A stretch of 64,000 bases of DNA from Achromobacter aloeverae (GCF_004121055.1 NZ_PYAL01000004.1:248001-312000), one strand, 5' to 3'; numbered from the stretch's first letter, positions 42,019-51,828 are shown. Notes: a model not told the origin generated them from the letters alone. Made by a program: numbers and translations.

Positions 42019-43038
42019 ATGGGATCCAACGACCTGCCTGATGCCGCCGTGTCGCCGTTCGACCAAGAGGCGCCGGGGCGCCTGCGCGACGATGCCGCGC
42101 GTCGCGAACTGGCGGCAGTGCTGGCCCGCCGCACCGGCGCATGCGTCGAAGGAGTGACGCTCACCGCGATTCCCGGGCTGCATTTGTACCGCCTGATGTG
42201 CGACTGCGGTCCCATGCACAGCATCCAGAACCCCATTCTTTCGGTCATCGCACAGGGCGGCAAGCGCTTGCTGGTGGGCGAGGATGTCTTTGAGTACGAT
42301 CCCTTCCGTTATATGGTGTCTTCGGTCGACTTGCCCGTGGTCGCCGAGGTGCGCCCGGCCAGCGACGCGGAACCCTACCTGAGCCTGCGCCTGGACCTGG
42401 ACGTGGAAGAGATCGGCGCGCTGATCCGCGACGACCATCTGCCGCCGCCCGGACCGGCGGAGGCGCCGCGCGGCGTGCATGTGCATCCGCTGGGCGGGTC
42501 CATGCTGGACGCGGTGCTGCGGCTGGCGCGTCTGCTCGACACGCCGGCCGACATTCCCATCGTGGCGCCGCTGATCAAGCGCGAGATCCTCTATCGCCTG
42601 CTCGTCAATGGCCAGGGGCTGGCCTTGCGCCAGACGGCGCTGCAGGACAGCCACACGCAGCGCATCGCGCGTTCCATCCACCAGATGCGCACCTGCTACG
42701 ACCAGCCGCTGCGGGTGGACCACATGGCGCGCGACGCGCACATGAGCGTGTCGTCCTTCCATCATCACTTCAAGTCGGTGACGGCGATGAGCCCGCTGCA
42801 ATTCCAGAAGCAGTTGCGCTTGCAGGAAGCGCGCCGGCTGATCTTCATGGGCGATGGCGACGTGGCGGTGGTGGCGCGGCAGGTGGGTTATGAAAGCCCC
42901 TCGCAATTCAGCCGGGAATACAGCCGTCTTTTCGGCACCGCGCCCATGCGCGATAAGCGGCGGTGGTTGAGCGAGTCCGCGCGGGTCGCCGCCGGCCATG
43001 CCGGCCACCCTGGGCAGGCCGCCGCCACACGCGACTGA
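42019..43038 (+). CDS. AraC-family transcriptional regulator
   Basis: A 339-residue regulator with an N-terminal AraC_N (PF06719-type) effector domain, including the typical QNPILSVIAQGGKRLLVGEDVF (split) and YMVSSVDLPVVAEV. A C-terminal double HTH (about residues 225-325) carries RVDHMARDAHMSVSSFHHHFK and VVARQVGYESPSQFSREYSR. Such proteins often control oxidoreductase or transporter genes lying nearby. No such target is adjacent here: a small unknown gene precedes it and the regA-like gene converges on it. The ATG at 42019 (MGSNDL) is chosen over an upstream TTG. Confidence 0.92.
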   Translation: MGSNDLPDAAVSPFDQEAPGRLRDDAARRELAAVLARRTGACVEGVTLTAIPGLHLYRLMCDCGPMHSIQNPILSVIAQGGKRLLVGEDVFEYDPFRYMVSSVDLPVVAEVRPASDAEPYLSLRLDLDVEEIGALIRDDHLPPPGPAEAPRGVHVHPLGGSMLDAVLRLARLLDTPADIPIVAPLIKREILYRLLVNGQGLALRQTALQDSHTQRIARSIHQMRTCYDQPLRVDHMARDAHMSVSSFHHHFKSVTAMSPLQFQKQLRLQEARRLIFMGDGDVAVVARQVGYESPSQFSREYSRLFGTAPMRDKRRWLSESARVAAGHAGHPGQAAATRD

Positions 43039-43086
43039 TCGCTACGCGATCACTTCACCCACGATCACTACGCGATCACTTCACCC
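43037..43086. repeat. 24-bp tandem duplication at the convergent araC/regA-like ends
   Basis: GATCGCTACGCGATCACTTCACCC (43037-43060, given here as unit 1 with one variant base from unit 2 at 43063-43086) occurs twice with a 26-base period. The second unit contains the stop codon and last codons of the regA-like gene; the first lies in the gap next to the araC stop. Confidence 0.85.
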
Positions 43087-43636
43087 GCTGTTTTTCCAGC
43101 TTGCGGGCCAGCGTGCGGCGATGCATGCCCAGCCGGCGCGCCGTTTCGGAGATATTGAACCCGGTCTCGGCCAGCATCTCGTGGATGCGCTCCCATTCCA
43201 GCGTCTTGATGGAGGTGGGCCGCTCGGTGACGCTAACGCCGGTGTCGCCTTCGGCGCGTTCGAAGGCCAGCTCGATGTCGTCCGTATTCGAGGGCTTGGC
43301 CAGGTAGTGGCAGGCGCCCAGCTTGATCGCTTCCACGGCGGTGGCGATGCTGGCGTAGCCCGTCAGCACCACGATGGTCATTTCAGCATCGTGCGCATGC
43401 AGGGCCTGCACGCAAGCCAGGCCGGTGGCTTCGCCCTTGAGCTTGAGGTCGACGACGGCATAGCCCGGCGCATGTTCCCCCAGCAGCTGCTGGACCTGCT
43501 CCAGGCCGGTCGCGTGCAGGACCGTGTAGCCGCGGCGCTCGAAGGACCGGCCCAGCGTGCGCGCGAACGCTTCGTCGTCCTCGACGATCAACAGCAGGCG
43601 GTCCGCGCCCGGTTGCGCCAACGGCTCAGCTTGCAT
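43076..43636 (-). CDS. RegA/PrrA/RoxR-type redox response regulator
   Basis: A 186-residue regulator of the RegA family. The receiver has EDDEAFARTLGR, phospho-acceptor Asp63 in YAVVDLKLKGEATG and the lysine in HYLAKPSNTDD. A short linker with several prolines or charged residues leads to a Fis-type HTH (about 145-185) with ISETARRLGMHRRTLARKL. It controls respiration, carbon or electron-sink genes in response to RegB. It overlaps the kinase gene by 11 bases and lies just downstream of it; SURF1 and the cyo quinol oxidase genes precede. Its 3' end is duplicated (43037-43086). Confidence 0.94.
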   Translation of the reverse strand: MQAEPLAQPGADRLLLIVEDDEAFARTLGRSFERRGYTVLHATGLEQVQQLLGEHAPGYAVVDLKLKGEATGLACVQALHAHDAEMTIVVLTGYASIATAVEAIKLGACHYLAKPSNTDDIELAFERAEGDTGVSVTERPTSIKTLEWERIHEMLAETGFNISETARRLGMHRRTLARKLEKQRVK

Positions 43637-45083
43637 CGGCCTCTTCCTTTTGTTCGTCTTCGTCTTCGCCTTCGTCCTCGTCCTCGTCCAGCGTCAGGGC
43701 CGCCAGCGGGAGCGTCAAGGTTACCATCGCGCCGCCCTGCGGCAGGTTCCTGGCCGATACCCGGCCGCCCAGCGTGCGCGCCACGTTGACGACCAGGAAC
43801 AGGCCCAGGCCGCCGCCGGGACGGCCCTTGCTGGATTGATAGGGCTTGCCCAGCTGCGCCAGCATGGCCGGCGGAAAGCCGGGCCCCTGGTCGGTAATGA
43901 CCAGGTTGAGGTCCGCCCCGGCACGGCTGGCGCGCAGGCCCACCCAGGCGGGGGAGGCTTCCAGCGCATTGTCCAGCACGTTGCAGATCATCTGCTTGAG
44001 CGCGGAGTCGGAAATGATGCGCAGGTCCTGGCCGAAGTCGTTGTGGTAATCCAGCGTGGCGCCGGGCCGGGTGCCCCGCCATTCGGCGATGAGATCGTCC
44101 AGGAATGTGCGCACGGTGGTTTCGACGGGCGCTTCGCCACGCGCTTCGCCGGCTGACAGCAGGATGCCGCTGACGATGGACTTGCAGCGCAGCACCTGGG
44201 TCTGCATTTCGCTGATTTCCTGGGTCAGTTCCGGATCGTCGGCGAAGGCCGGCATGCGGCGCCAGTCACCCAGGATTACCGCCAGGGTCGCCAGCGGCGT
44301 GCCCAGCTCATGCGCGGCGCCCGACGCCAGCAGGCCCATGCGCACGATGTGCTCTTCTTCCGCGGCGCGCTGGCGCAGGTCGGCCAGGTGGGCGTCGCGC
44401 GCGCGCAAGTTGTGGCTGATGCGGCTGACGAAGACCACCAGCAGCACCGCGTTGATGGCGAAGCAGATCAGCATGCCCTGGATATACAGGCTGGCCACGC
44501 CGTTGGCGTGGTCCAGCGGCAGGGGCAGGGGGCGGGCCGCCAGCGCCAGGCCGCCGATGCAGCAGAGCGCCACGGCCACCAGCGTCCATGTGCTCCAGGA
44601 CTTGAGCAGCATCGCGCCCAGCGTGACCTGCAACAGGTACAGGAAGACGAACGGGTTGGTGGCCCCGCCGCTCAGGTACAGCTGGGCCGTCAGCATGCCG
44701 ACGTCGACCAGCATGGACACGAACAGTTCGCCGTTGGTGACCTCGGGATAGACGCGCAGGCGCAGCACGCTGACGGCATTGAAGGCCACCAGGCAGCCCA
44801 GCACGGCCAGCATGTAGTTCAACGGCAGGCGGACGTCGAAACCAAGATAGACGACATAGATGGTGACCAGTTGCCCCAGCGCCGCGATCCAGCGCAGCTG
44901 GACCAACTGCTGCATGTTCTTGTGACCGGTGCTGTCGAAGCGCCGTCGGGGGGGCTCATCGGCCGGCGCGATGGCCGGCGTCCCGGGGGACACGTCGTCG
45001 TCGCCCTGGTCGTCCAGGGGCGCGACGGTGGCGAGGCTTGCGTCGGGGGAAGGACCTGCTGCGGGCATCTTCGCAATCTCCAT
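43626..45083 (-). CDS. RegB/PrrB/RoxS-type redox-sensing histidine kinase
   Basis: A 485-residue kinase with six membrane helices (about residues 60-235). The ubiquinone-binding heptapeptide GGATNPF is at residues 139-145, in the GGxxNPF position of RegB. The phosphorylated His258 is in GAAHELGTPL. The redox cysteine is present as Cys300 in QVLRCKSIVSG, about 40 residues after the histidine as in RegB. ATP-binding motifs are NVLDNALEASP and GGGLGLFLV. Unusual parts are a polar N-terminal extension of about 50 residues and an acidic tail with DEDEDEGEDEDE. M6 is an alternative start. It senses quinone pool and redox state and phosphorylates the neighbouring RegA-like protein. Confidence 0.94.
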   Translation of the reverse strand: MEIAKMPAAGPSPDASLATVAPLDDQGDDDVSPGTPAIAPADEPPRRRFDSTGHKNMQQLVQLRWIAALGQLVTIYVVYLGFDVRLPLNYMLAVLGCLVAFNAVSVLRLRVYPEVTNGELFVSMLVDVGMLTAQLYLSGGATNPFVFLYLLQVTLGAMLLKSWSTWTLVAVALCCIGGLALAARPLPLPLDHANGVASLYIQGMLICFAINAVLLVVFVSRISHNLRARDAHLADLRQRAAEEEHIVRMGLLASGAAHELGTPLATLAVILGDWRRMPAFADDPELTQEISEMQTQVLRCKSIVSGILLSAGEARGEAPVETTVRTFLDDLIAEWRGTRPGATLDYHNDFGQDLRIISDSALKQMICNVLDNALEASPAWVGLRASRAGADLNLVITDQGPGFPPAMLAQLGKPYQSSKGRPGGGLGLFLVVNVARTLGGRVSARNLPQGGAMVTLTLPLAALTLDEDEDEGEDEDEQKEEADAS

Positions 45084-45109
45084 GCGCGCGAAGTGTATCC
45101 CGTCCGCGC

Positions 45110-45982
45110 TCAGCGTTCCAACCCGCCGGCCGTGTCCGCGGACACGCCGCGCCGGCGTTCGTCGCGTATCACGTAGACCGCCGCCACGAGGACCATCAGC
45201 GCCAGGCCGTACCAGGTGATGGCATAGACCAGATGGCTGTTGGGGAACTGGATGACGGTCAGGCCGCCCACGGGCGTGATCGGGCCCAGGGCCGACGAGG
45301 GGGCCGACGTGGGGCCGGTTGCGGAGCCAGGCGTGGAGCCAGCCGTGGAGCCAAATTCGCGGCCAACATCGGCGTCGACGAAATAAGGCGCCACCTGGTC
45401 GGCCGGCAGGCCGCGCGCGGCGGCGATGGCGGCCACGTCGCGCGAGAACCAGCGATCGGCGGCGGGATCGTTCTTGCGCAGGAACCCGCCGCCGACTTCA
45501 CTGATGCGCAGCAGGCCGATGACGGGCGCGGCAAGGGGCGCGGCGCGCGGGGCCTGGCGCTGGTCGGCCGGGATATAGCCGCGGTTGACCAGCACGATGC
45601 CGCCATGGGCCAGCCGCAGCGGCGTCAGTACCCAGTAGCCGCTGCCCAGGCCGGTGACGGCCTGGACCAGGGTGTCCTTGCCCTCCATCCAGGCGCCGTC
45701 CAGCCGCACGCGGCGATATTCGTCGTGGTCGGCGGTGACGTGGGGCCAGTCGACCGGGCCGGGGGCGGGCGTGGGAGCGGCATGGACACGCTCGTCGACC
45801 CGCGCGATCAGGTCCAGCTTCCAGGCGCGTCGATGGACTTGCCAGGTGCCGAGGGCGCAGAAGAGGGAGAAGAGCAGCAGGCCGATGAGGGCCAGGCAGG
45901 TCAGGCGCGTGGCGCTGCGATGCGGACGCGGCGCGGATGCCGGAGAGGAGGGGGAAGGGGAGGGGGGGAGGGGTAAGGCCAC
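45110..45982 (-). CDS. SURF1 family cytochrome oxidase assembly protein
   Basis: A 290-residue SURF1/Shy1-type protein with two membrane helices, near residues 25-48 (LTCLALIGLLLFSLFCALGTWQV) and 250-275, enclosing a periplasmic domain with GYWVLTPLRLAHGGIVLVNRGYIP (split). SURF1 helps insert haem into subunit I of haem-copper oxidases. A Gly-Ser-Thr-Pro-Ala-rich insert (near GSTAGSTPGSATGPTSAP) lies in the second half of the soluble domain. Placed 60 bases after cyoD and 26 bases before the RegB-like gene on the same strand, it probably serves the cyo oxidase. Confidence 0.92.
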   Translation of the reverse strand: MALPLPPSPSPSSPASAPRPHRSATRLTCLALIGLLLFSLFCALGTWQVHRRAWKLDLIARVDERVHAAPTPAPGPVDWPHVTADHDEYRRVRLDGAWMEGKDTLVQAVTGLGSGYWVLTPLRLAHGGIVLVNRGYIPADQRQAPRAAPLAAPVIGLLRISEVGGGFLRKNDPAADRWFSRDVAAIAAARGLPADQVAPYFVDADVGREFGSTAGSTPGSATGPTSAPSSALGPITPVGGLTVIQFPNSHLVYAITWYGLALMVLVAAVYVIRDERRRGVSADTAGGLER

Positions 45983-46042
45983 GTTGCGAAAAGCGGGCTG
46001 TCGTCCCGCCGGCGGGGCCGGCGGGACTGCGTCACGACCTTG

Positions 46043-46456
46043 TCAGGACGTCTGCATGTCGTGCATGTTCATGTGCGGCATCATGTTGACGTTCATGTGG
46101 TACATGACCCACAGCGAACCGGCCAGGGTGATGACCACCAGGACCAGCGTGAACATCAGCGCCAGCATGTTCCAGCCGCCTTCCGACTTCGCGTTCATGT
46201 GCAGGAAGTAGACCATGTGCACGACGATCTGGATCGCGCCCAGGCCAAGCAGGATCAAGGCGGTGGTGCTGGAGCTTTCGAACACCTTGCCCATCACCAG
46301 CCAGAACGGGATCACGGTCAGGATGACGGCCAGGATGAAGCCGGTCATGTAGCCGCCGAAGGTGCTGTGGGCGGCGCCGTCGTCGTGGTCGTCGTGGCCG
46401 TGGTGGCCATGGTCATGGCCGTGGTGGTCGTGTGCGGTAGCGGAATGGTTGCTCAT
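46043..46456 (-). CDS. cyoD: Cytochrome o ubiquinol oxidase subunit IV
   Basis: A 137-residue subunit IV with three membrane helices ([58 protein letters not shown]). It stabilises the CuB site during assembly of bo3-type oxidases. The N-terminus is unusual: residues about 10-27 read [18 protein letters not shown], a metal-binding-like tract placed on the cytoplasmic side. The start at 46456 (MSNHSATAH) overlaps cyoC by 4 bases (ATGA). The C-terminus is also methionine- and histidine-rich ([14 protein letters not shown]). Confidence 0.93.
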   Translation of the reverse strand: MSNHSATAHDHHGHDHGHHGHDDHDDGAAHSTFGGYMTGFILAVILTVIPFWLVMGKVFESSSTTALILLGLGAIQIVVHMVYFLHMNAKSEGGWNMLALMFTLVLVVITLAGSLWVMYHMNVNMMPHMNMHDMQTS

Positions 46457-47088
46457 GGCAGCACTCCCATCAGGTAGACAAAGGTGAAGACGCCGATCCA
46501 GACCACGTCCAGGAAGTGCCAGAACATCGACAGGCACATCAGGCGGCGGCGGTTTTCCGGAATCAGGCCATGCTTGCCGACCTGGATCATCAGCGTGATC
46601 AGCCAGACGATGCCGAAGGTCACGTGCAGGCCGTGCGTGGCCACCAGCGTGAAGAACGACGACAGGAAGGCGCTGCGCTGCGGGCCGTTGCCTTCATGGA
46701 TCAGGTGCAGGAACTCATACAGCTCCAGGCCGATGAAGATGGCGCCCAGGATGCCGGTGATCAGCAGCCAGGCTTGCACGGCGCCGACGCGCTGCTTGCG
46801 CATCTCGATCATGGCGAAGCCATAGGTGATCGAGGACAGCAGCAGCATCGACGTGTTGACGGCCACCAGCGGCAGGTCGAACAGCTCCGCGCCGGTCGGG
46901 CCGCCGGCGTAGCTGCGGCCCAGCACGCCGTAGCAGGCGAACAGGCAGGCGAAGATGAGGCAGTCGCTCATCAGGTAGACCCAGAAGCCCAGCAAGGTGC
47001 CGTTCTGCGGGTGGTGGTCTTCCTTGAGGAAGAAGTTCAGCTCGTCCGACGTGGCGCCGGGCTGCTGGATGGCGTGTGAATTAGACAT
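46453..47088 (-). CDS. cyoC: Cytochrome o ubiquinol oxidase subunit III
   Basis: A 211-residue subunit III with five membrane helices, of the quinol-oxidase type lacking the first two helices of cytochrome c oxidase subunit III. Conserved stretches are [26 protein letters not shown]-type segment [34 protein letters not shown] and [19 protein letters not shown]. It overlaps cyoB by 8 bases and cyoD by 4, so the four cyo genes are one transcript. Confidence 0.96.
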   Translation of the reverse strand: MSNSHAIQQPGATSDELNFFLKEDHHPQNGTLLGFWVYLMSDCLIFACLFACYGVLGRSYAGGPTGAELFDLPLVAVNTSMLLLSSITYGFAMIEMRKQRVGAVQAWLLITGILGAIFIGLELYEFLHLIHEGNGPQRSAFLSSFFTLVATHGLHVTFGIVWLITLMIQVGKHGLIPENRRRLMCLSMFWHFLDVVWIGVFTFVYLMGVLP

Positions 47089-49096
47089 GTTTGGCGAGCA
47101 GGCGAGTACGTTCAGCTTCGACTTGGGCCACTTCCTCGGCGGGAATGTAGTAGTCGCGCTTGTAGTTGAAGGTGTGGATGATCGCGCCGATGACGAGGGC
47201 GGCGAAGGACACCACGGCCAGGAGCCACATATGCCAGATCATGGCGAAGCCGAACACGGTGCTCAGGCCGGCCAGGATGATGCCGGCGCCGGTGTTGGCG
47301 GGCATGTGGATCGGCAGGAACCCGGTCAGCGGACGCTTGGCGCCCCGCTGCTTCATTTGCCACCAGGCATCGCCCTCATGGATTTGCGGGGTGAAGGCGA
47401 AGTTGTAGTTGGGCGGGGGCGACGAGGTCGACCATTCCAGCGTGCGGCCGTGCCAGGGATCGCCCGTCTCGTCGCGCAGCTTGTCGCGGTTGCGGAAGCT
47501 GACGAACAGTTGGACCAGGAAGCTGCCGATGCCCAGGGCGATCAGCGCGGCGCCGAACGCGGCGACCTGGAACCAGATCTGCAGCGAGGGGTCGTCGAAG
47601 TGATTCAGGCGGCGGGTTACGCCCATCAGGCCCAGCACATACAGGGGCATGAAGGCGAAGTAGAAGCCGACGAACCAGAACCAGAACGAGCACTTGCCCC
47701 AGAACGGGTCCAGCTTGAAGCCGAAGGCCTTGGGGAACCAGTAGGTGATGCCGGCCATCATGCCGAACAGCACGCCGCCGATGATCACGTTATGGAAGTG
47801 GGCGATCAGGAACAGGCTGTTGTGCAGCACGAAGTCGGCCGGGGGCACGGCCAGCAGCACGCCGGTCATCCCGCCGATCACGAAGGTGATCATGAAGCCT
47901 ATGGTCCACAGCATCGGCACGTCGAAGCGGATGCGGCCGCGGTACATCGTGAACAACCAGTTGAAGATCTTCGCCCCTGTCGGGATGGAGATGATCATGG
48001 TTGTGATGCCGAAGAAGGAGTTGACGCTGGCGCCGGAACCCATCGTGAAGAAGTGGTGCAGCCAGACCAGGTAGGACAGCACGGTGATCACGACCGTGGC
48101 GTACACCATGGAGGTGTAGCCGAAAAGCCGCTTGCCGCTGTAGGTCGACACGACTTCCGAGAAGATGCCGAAGGCCGGCAGGATCAGGATGTACACCTCG
48201 GGGTGGCCCCAGATCCAGATCAGGTTCACGTACATCATCGGGTTGCCGCCGAGATCGTTCGTGAAGAAGTTGGTGCCCACGTAGCGGTCCAGCGACAGCA
48301 GGGCCAGCACGGCGGTCAGCACCGGGAAGGCCGCGACGATCAGGACGTTGGTGCACAGCGAGGTCCAGGTGAAGACAGGCATCTTCATCAGGGACATGCC
48401 CGGGGCGCGCATCTTGACGATGGTCACCATCAGGTTGATCCCGGACAGCAATGTCCCGACCCCCGCCACCTGCAATGCCCAGATGTAGTAGTCGACCCCC
48501 ACGTCCGGACTGGCCTGGATGCCCGACAGCGGCGGCATGGCCAGCCAGCCGGTGCGCGCATATTCGCCGACGAACAGCGAAATCATGGTCAGCACGGCGC
48601 CGCCGGTGGTCATCCAGAAGCTGAAGTTGTTCAGGAAGGGGAAGGCCACGTCGCGGGCGCCGATCTGCAGCGGCACGACGTAGTTCATCAGGCCCGTCAC
48701 CAGCGGCATGGCCACGAAGAAGATCATGATCACGCCGTGGGCGGTGAAGATCTGGTCGTAGTGGTGCGGTGGCAGGTAGCCGGCGTTGTCGCCGAAGGCC
48801 ATGGCCTGCTGCATGCGCATCATGATGGCGTCGCCGAAGCCGCGCAGCAGCATGACGATGGCCAGGACGATGTACATGATCCCGATTTTCTTGTGGTCGA
48901 TGCTGGTGAACCATTCACGCCACAGATAGCCCCAGACCTTGAAGTAGGTGAGGGCGGCGAGCAGCGCCAGGCCACCCAGCGCGACAACGGCGAACGTTCC
49001 GATCAGGATGGGTTCGTGATAGGGGATCGCGTCGAGCGAAAGTCGACCGAATAACAGTTTGGTTATATCTAGATGATCAGGCATCGTTGTTCCCAT
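47081..49096 (-). CDS. cyoB: Cytochrome o ubiquinol oxidase subunit I
   Basis: The 671-residue catalytic subunit with about 14-15 membrane helices carrying low-spin haem, the haem-copper centre and CuB. Seen are the haem-ligand region [19 protein letters not shown], the CuB/tyrosine motif [15 protein letters not shown], the [12 protein letters not shown] histidine pair and the last haem ligands in [14 protein letters not shown]. Quinol-oxidase features are the long C-terminus and no CuA dependence. The start could also be 49084 (MPDHLDITK). It reduces oxygen with ubiquinol and pumps protons. Confidence 0.97.
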   Translation of the reverse strand: MGTTMPDHLDITKLLFGRLSLDAIPYHEPILIGTFAVVALGGLALLAALTYFKVWGYLWREWFTSIDHKKIGIMYIVLAIVMLLRGFGDAIMMRMQQAMAFGDNAGYLPPHHYDQIFTAHGVIMIFFVAMPLVTGLMNYVVPLQIGARDVAFPFLNNFSFWMTTGGAVLTMISLFVGEYARTGWLAMPPLSGIQASPDVGVDYYIWALQVAGVGTLLSGINLMVTIVKMRAPGMSLMKMPVFTWTSLCTNVLIVAAFPVLTAVLALLSLDRYVGTNFFTNDLGGNPMMYVNLIWIWGHPEVYILILPAFGIFSEVVSTYSGKRLFGYTSMVYATVVITVLSYLVWLHHFFTMGSGASVNSFFGITTMIISIPTGAKIFNWLFTMYRGRIRFDVPMLWTIGFMITFVIGGMTGVLLAVPPADFVLHNSLFLIAHFHNVIIGGVLFGMMAGITYWFPKAFGFKLDPFWGKCSFWFWFVGFYFAFMPLYVLGLMGVTRRLNHFDDPSLQIWFQVAAFGAALIALGIGSFLVQLFVSFRNRDKLRDETGDPWHGRTLEWSTSSPPPNYNFAFTPQIHEGDAWWQMKQRGAKRPLTGFLPIHMPANTGAGIILAGLSTVFGFAMIWHMWLLAVVSFAALVIGAIIHTFNYKRDYYIPAEEVAQVEAERTRLLAKHV

Positions 49097-49137
49097 AGCG
49101 GCGGGCCGCTAGGCGAAAAATATGTCGGACGGCCGGG

Positions 49138-50199
49138 TTACAGCACTTTGTTTTCGAGCACGCCGGCGCCGGTGGGGTTGCTGGCGGTGCAAATGCTGCC
49201 CAGGTATCCACGAACGGACGTGTCGTTGTTGGCGACGCTGTAACGTCCTTGCAGGCCGGTGTTGGCGCGCTGGTCCATGGCCATCTGGTCCTTCAGGCAC
49301 GTCTTGCCGCTTTCCACGCAACGGTTCAGGATGGCGTCGTAGAGGTCGGCCGCCACCGTGGCATAGCGTTGCACAGGCACGCGTTCCGTGGGCTTGTCCA
49401 GCTCGATGTAGGTGGGGCGGTCCAGCGTGTTGCCGCCGTCGCGCGCTTGCTGCACCCACTTGTCGAAGTCGCCGGCGGGCATGCCGTAGAACTTGAAGCG
49501 CATGCCGGAGAAGCCGGCGCCGCTGAAGTTGGCCGACATGCCGTCATACGTGCCCGCCTTGTTGATCACGGCGTGCAGCTGCGTTTCCATGCCCGGCATC
49601 GTGTAGATCATGCCTGCCAGCGCGGGAACGAAGAATGCGTTCATCACGGTCGTCGAGGTCAGCTTGAACTGGATCGGCCGATCGACCGGCGCGGCCAGTT
49701 CGTTGACCGTCGCGATGCCTTGCTCCGGGTAGATGAACAGCCACTTCCAGTCCATCGAGACCACCTCGACCACCAGCGGCTTGACGTTGGTGGGCAGTTC
49801 GCGGCCCTCCGACAGGCGGTCCAGCGGACGGTAGGGGTCCAGGCGGTGGGTGCTCACCCAGGTGATCGCGCCGAGGGCGATGATGATGATCAGCGGGGCT
49901 GACCAGACCATCAGTTCGATGCGGGTGGAGTGGTTCCACTCCGGGTCGTAATCGGGGTTGTTGGCGGCCGCGCGGTAACGATACGCAAATACCAACGTAA
50001 GGATTATTACCGGGATGATGATCACCAACATCAGAATCGTGGATATGATGATCAGGTCGCGCTGCTGTACCGCTATGTCCCCGGACGGAGACAGCAGGAC
50101 GGCATTACAGCCGCCTAATAGCAGGGTGGCAGCCAGGAGGGGGAGCAGGAGTAATCCGCGTGGGGGCTTGTATGGAGGCATTGCGGTGAGACGAGACAA
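49138..50199 (-). CDS. cyoA: Cytochrome o ubiquinol oxidase subunit II (lipoprotein)
   Basis: A 353-residue subunit II. A lipoprotein signal ends in LLLGGC, so the mature N-terminus is a lipid-modified cysteine; two membrane helices and a periplasmic cupredoxin domain follow. The CuA ligands are absent, as expected for a quinol oxidase: the region reads NAFFVPALAGMIYTMPGM. The C-terminal part (SGAGFSGMRFKFYGMPAGDF) is typical of CyoA. MPPYKPPRG at 50181 is an alternative start. It is the first gene of cyoABCD; the promoter must lie in the 140 bases before the divergent MFS gene. cyoE is not in this cluster. Confidence 0.96.
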   Translation of the reverse strand: MSRLTAMPPYKPPRGLLLLPLLAATLLLGGCNAVLLSPSGDIAVQQRDLIIISTILMLVIIIPVIILTLVFAYRYRAAANNPDYDPEWNHSTRIELMVWSAPLIIIIALGAITWVSTHRLDPYRPLDRLSEGRELPTNVKPLVVEVVSMDWKWLFIYPEQGIATVNELAAPVDRPIQFKLTSTTVMNAFFVPALAGMIYTMPGMETQLHAVINKAGTYDGMSANFSGAGFSGMRFKFYGMPAGDFDKWVQQARDGGNTLDRPTYIELDKPTERVPVQRYATVAADLYDAILNRCVESGKTCLKDQMAMDQRANTGLQGRYSVANNDTSVRGYLGSICTASNPTGAGVLENKVL

Positions 50200-50341
50200 G
50201 GGCGCAAAGTATGGAAAATAACGCAGAATGTACGCTCATTGACGCGGTGCGAAAAGTGGACATTTTGTCCAATTGCATTGCGTGGCAGAGGGAGCGGTCC
50301 CTTCAAGGGCCGCGGAAGTGTAGCCCGAATCGGGAGGCAGC

Positions 50342-51694
50342 ATGATGTCGACAGATACGCTGAACTACAACGAAACCAGCCAATCCGAGTTCCAGCGGGA
50401 CGCCCAGGCGGACATGGGCGGCTACCAAGGACACTCCAAGGTCGCCCCGGGCGAAATCGCCATTGGAGTGATCATCGGGCGGGCCTCGGAATATTTTGAC
50501 TTTTTCGTGTACGGGATCGCCTCGGTCCTGGTCTTTCCCCAGGTATTTTTCCCGTTCTTGCCGCCATTGGACGGCATGTTGATGGCTTTTGTTCTGTTTT
50601 CCTTCGCATTTATCGCCCGGCCCTTCGGCACGTCGATCTTCATGGCGATCCAGCGGCGGTGGGGGCGCAGCGTCAAGCTGACGGCGGCCCTGTTCCTGCT
50701 GGGCACCGCGACGGCGGGGATTGCATTTGTCCCTAATTACAATTCATTGGGGACACATGCCATCGTCCTGCTGGCCATCTTCCGGGTGGTGCAAGGGGTG
50801 GCGACCGGGGGGGCGTGGGACGGCCTGCCGTCGCTGCTGGCCTTGAATGCCCCCGAGGACAAGCGGGGCTGGTACTCGATGATCGGCCAACTGGGCGCGC
50901 CCATCGGGTTCCTGCTGGCCGGCGGCCTCTTCCTTTACCTGCGCAGCACCCTGAACGCGGACGACTTCCTCGACTGGGGCTGGCGGTATCCGTTCTATGT
51001 TGCCTTCGCCATCAACGTGGTGGCGCTGTTCGCCCGTCTGCGCCTGGTGGTGACCGACGAATATACGCGCCTGCTGGAAGAAGGGGAACTGAAGCCGGTG
51101 GGCACGCTGGTCATGTTCAAGGGCCAGGGCTACAACATCTTCCTGGGCGCATTCGCCAGCCTGGCCAGCTACGCCTTGTTCCACTTGGTGACCATTTTCC
51201 CGCTGTCCTGGCTGTCCTTGCAGTCGACCCAGTCCGTCAATTCCATCCTGACGGCGGAGATCTTCGGGGGCTTCCTGGGCATCGTCGGTACGATTCTTTC
51301 CGGTTGGCTGGCCGATAAGTTGGGGCGGCGCAACACGCTGGGCACGCTGGCCTGCCTGATCGGCATTTTCGCCCTGTGCACGCCCTGGCTGCTGGAAGGC
51401 GGACCCGGCGGGCAGGATGCATTCATCATCATCGGCTTTTTCCTGCTGGGCTTGTCCTACGGCCAGGCGGCCGGGACGGTGACGGCCAACTTCACGCGCC
51501 AGTTCCGCTATACCGGCGCGGCGTTGACGTCGGACTTCGCCTGGCTGGTGGGAGCCGCCTTCGCGCCGCTGGTGGCGCTGAGCCTGTCTTCCCATTTCGG
51601 GGTGGTGGCGGTCAGCGGCTACCTGCTGTCGGGGGTGGTGTGCACCCTGATAGCCTTGCGTATCAACCGGGCCCTGGAAACGCGGGCCGACTGA
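50342..51694 (+). CDS. MFS transporter, metabolite:H+ symporter (MHS) type
   Basis: A 450-residue 12-helix transporter related to the MHS branch (alpha-ketoglutarate, citrate, proline/betaine or shikimate permeases). Features are GVIIGRASEYFDFFVYGIA in helix 1, RPFGTSIFMAIQRRWGR in the loop after helix 2, VQGVATGGAWDGLPSLLALN and a cytoplasmic GWLADKLGRRNTLG motif in the second half. It diverges from cyoA. The substrate is not evident; helix 1 has an acidic Glu-Tyr-Phe-Asp motif common in this branch. A 13-bp minisatellite and a strong hairpin follow. Confidence 0.9.
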   Translation: MMSTDTLNYNETSQSEFQRDAQADMGGYQGHSKVAPGEIAIGVIIGRASEYFDFFVYGIASVLVFPQVFFPFLPPLDGMLMAFVLFSFAFIARPFGTSIFMAIQRRWGRSVKLTAALFLLGTATAGIAFVPNYNSLGTHAIVLLAIFRVVQGVATGGAWDGLPSLLALNAPEDKRGWYSMIGQLGAPIGFLLAGGLFLYLRSTLNADDFLDWGWRYPFYVAFAINVVALFARLRLVVTDEYTRLLEEGELKPVGTLVMFKGQGYNIFLGAFASLASYALFHLVTIFPLSWLSLQSTQSVNSILTAEIFGGFLGIVGTILSGWLADKLGRRNTLGTLACLIGIFALCTPWLLEGGPGGQDAFIIIGFFLLGLSYGQAAGTVTANFTRQFRYTGAALTSDFAWLVGAAFAPLVALSLSSHFGVVAVSGYLLSGVVCTLIALRINRALETRAD

Positions 51695-51744
51695 TGGCGC
51701 CGGTGCAAGCTATCACCACGATAGGGATGGCAATATAGGACGCG

Positions 51745-51828
51745 AGTAATCAAGACGAGTAATTAAGACCAGTAATTAAGACCCGTAATTAAGACCAGTA
51801 ATTAAGACCAGTAATTAAGACCAGTAAT
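51745..51828. repeat. 13-bp AT-rich minisatellite between convergent MFS genes
   Basis: AGTAATTAAGACC-type units start at 51745, 51758, 51771, 51784, 51797, 51810 and 51823 (last partial) with an exact 13-base period. Most units are identical; the first and fourth have one or two changes. The run is strikingly AT-rich for this genome, and 13 is not divisible by three, fitting a non-coding repeat. Confidence 0.93.
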
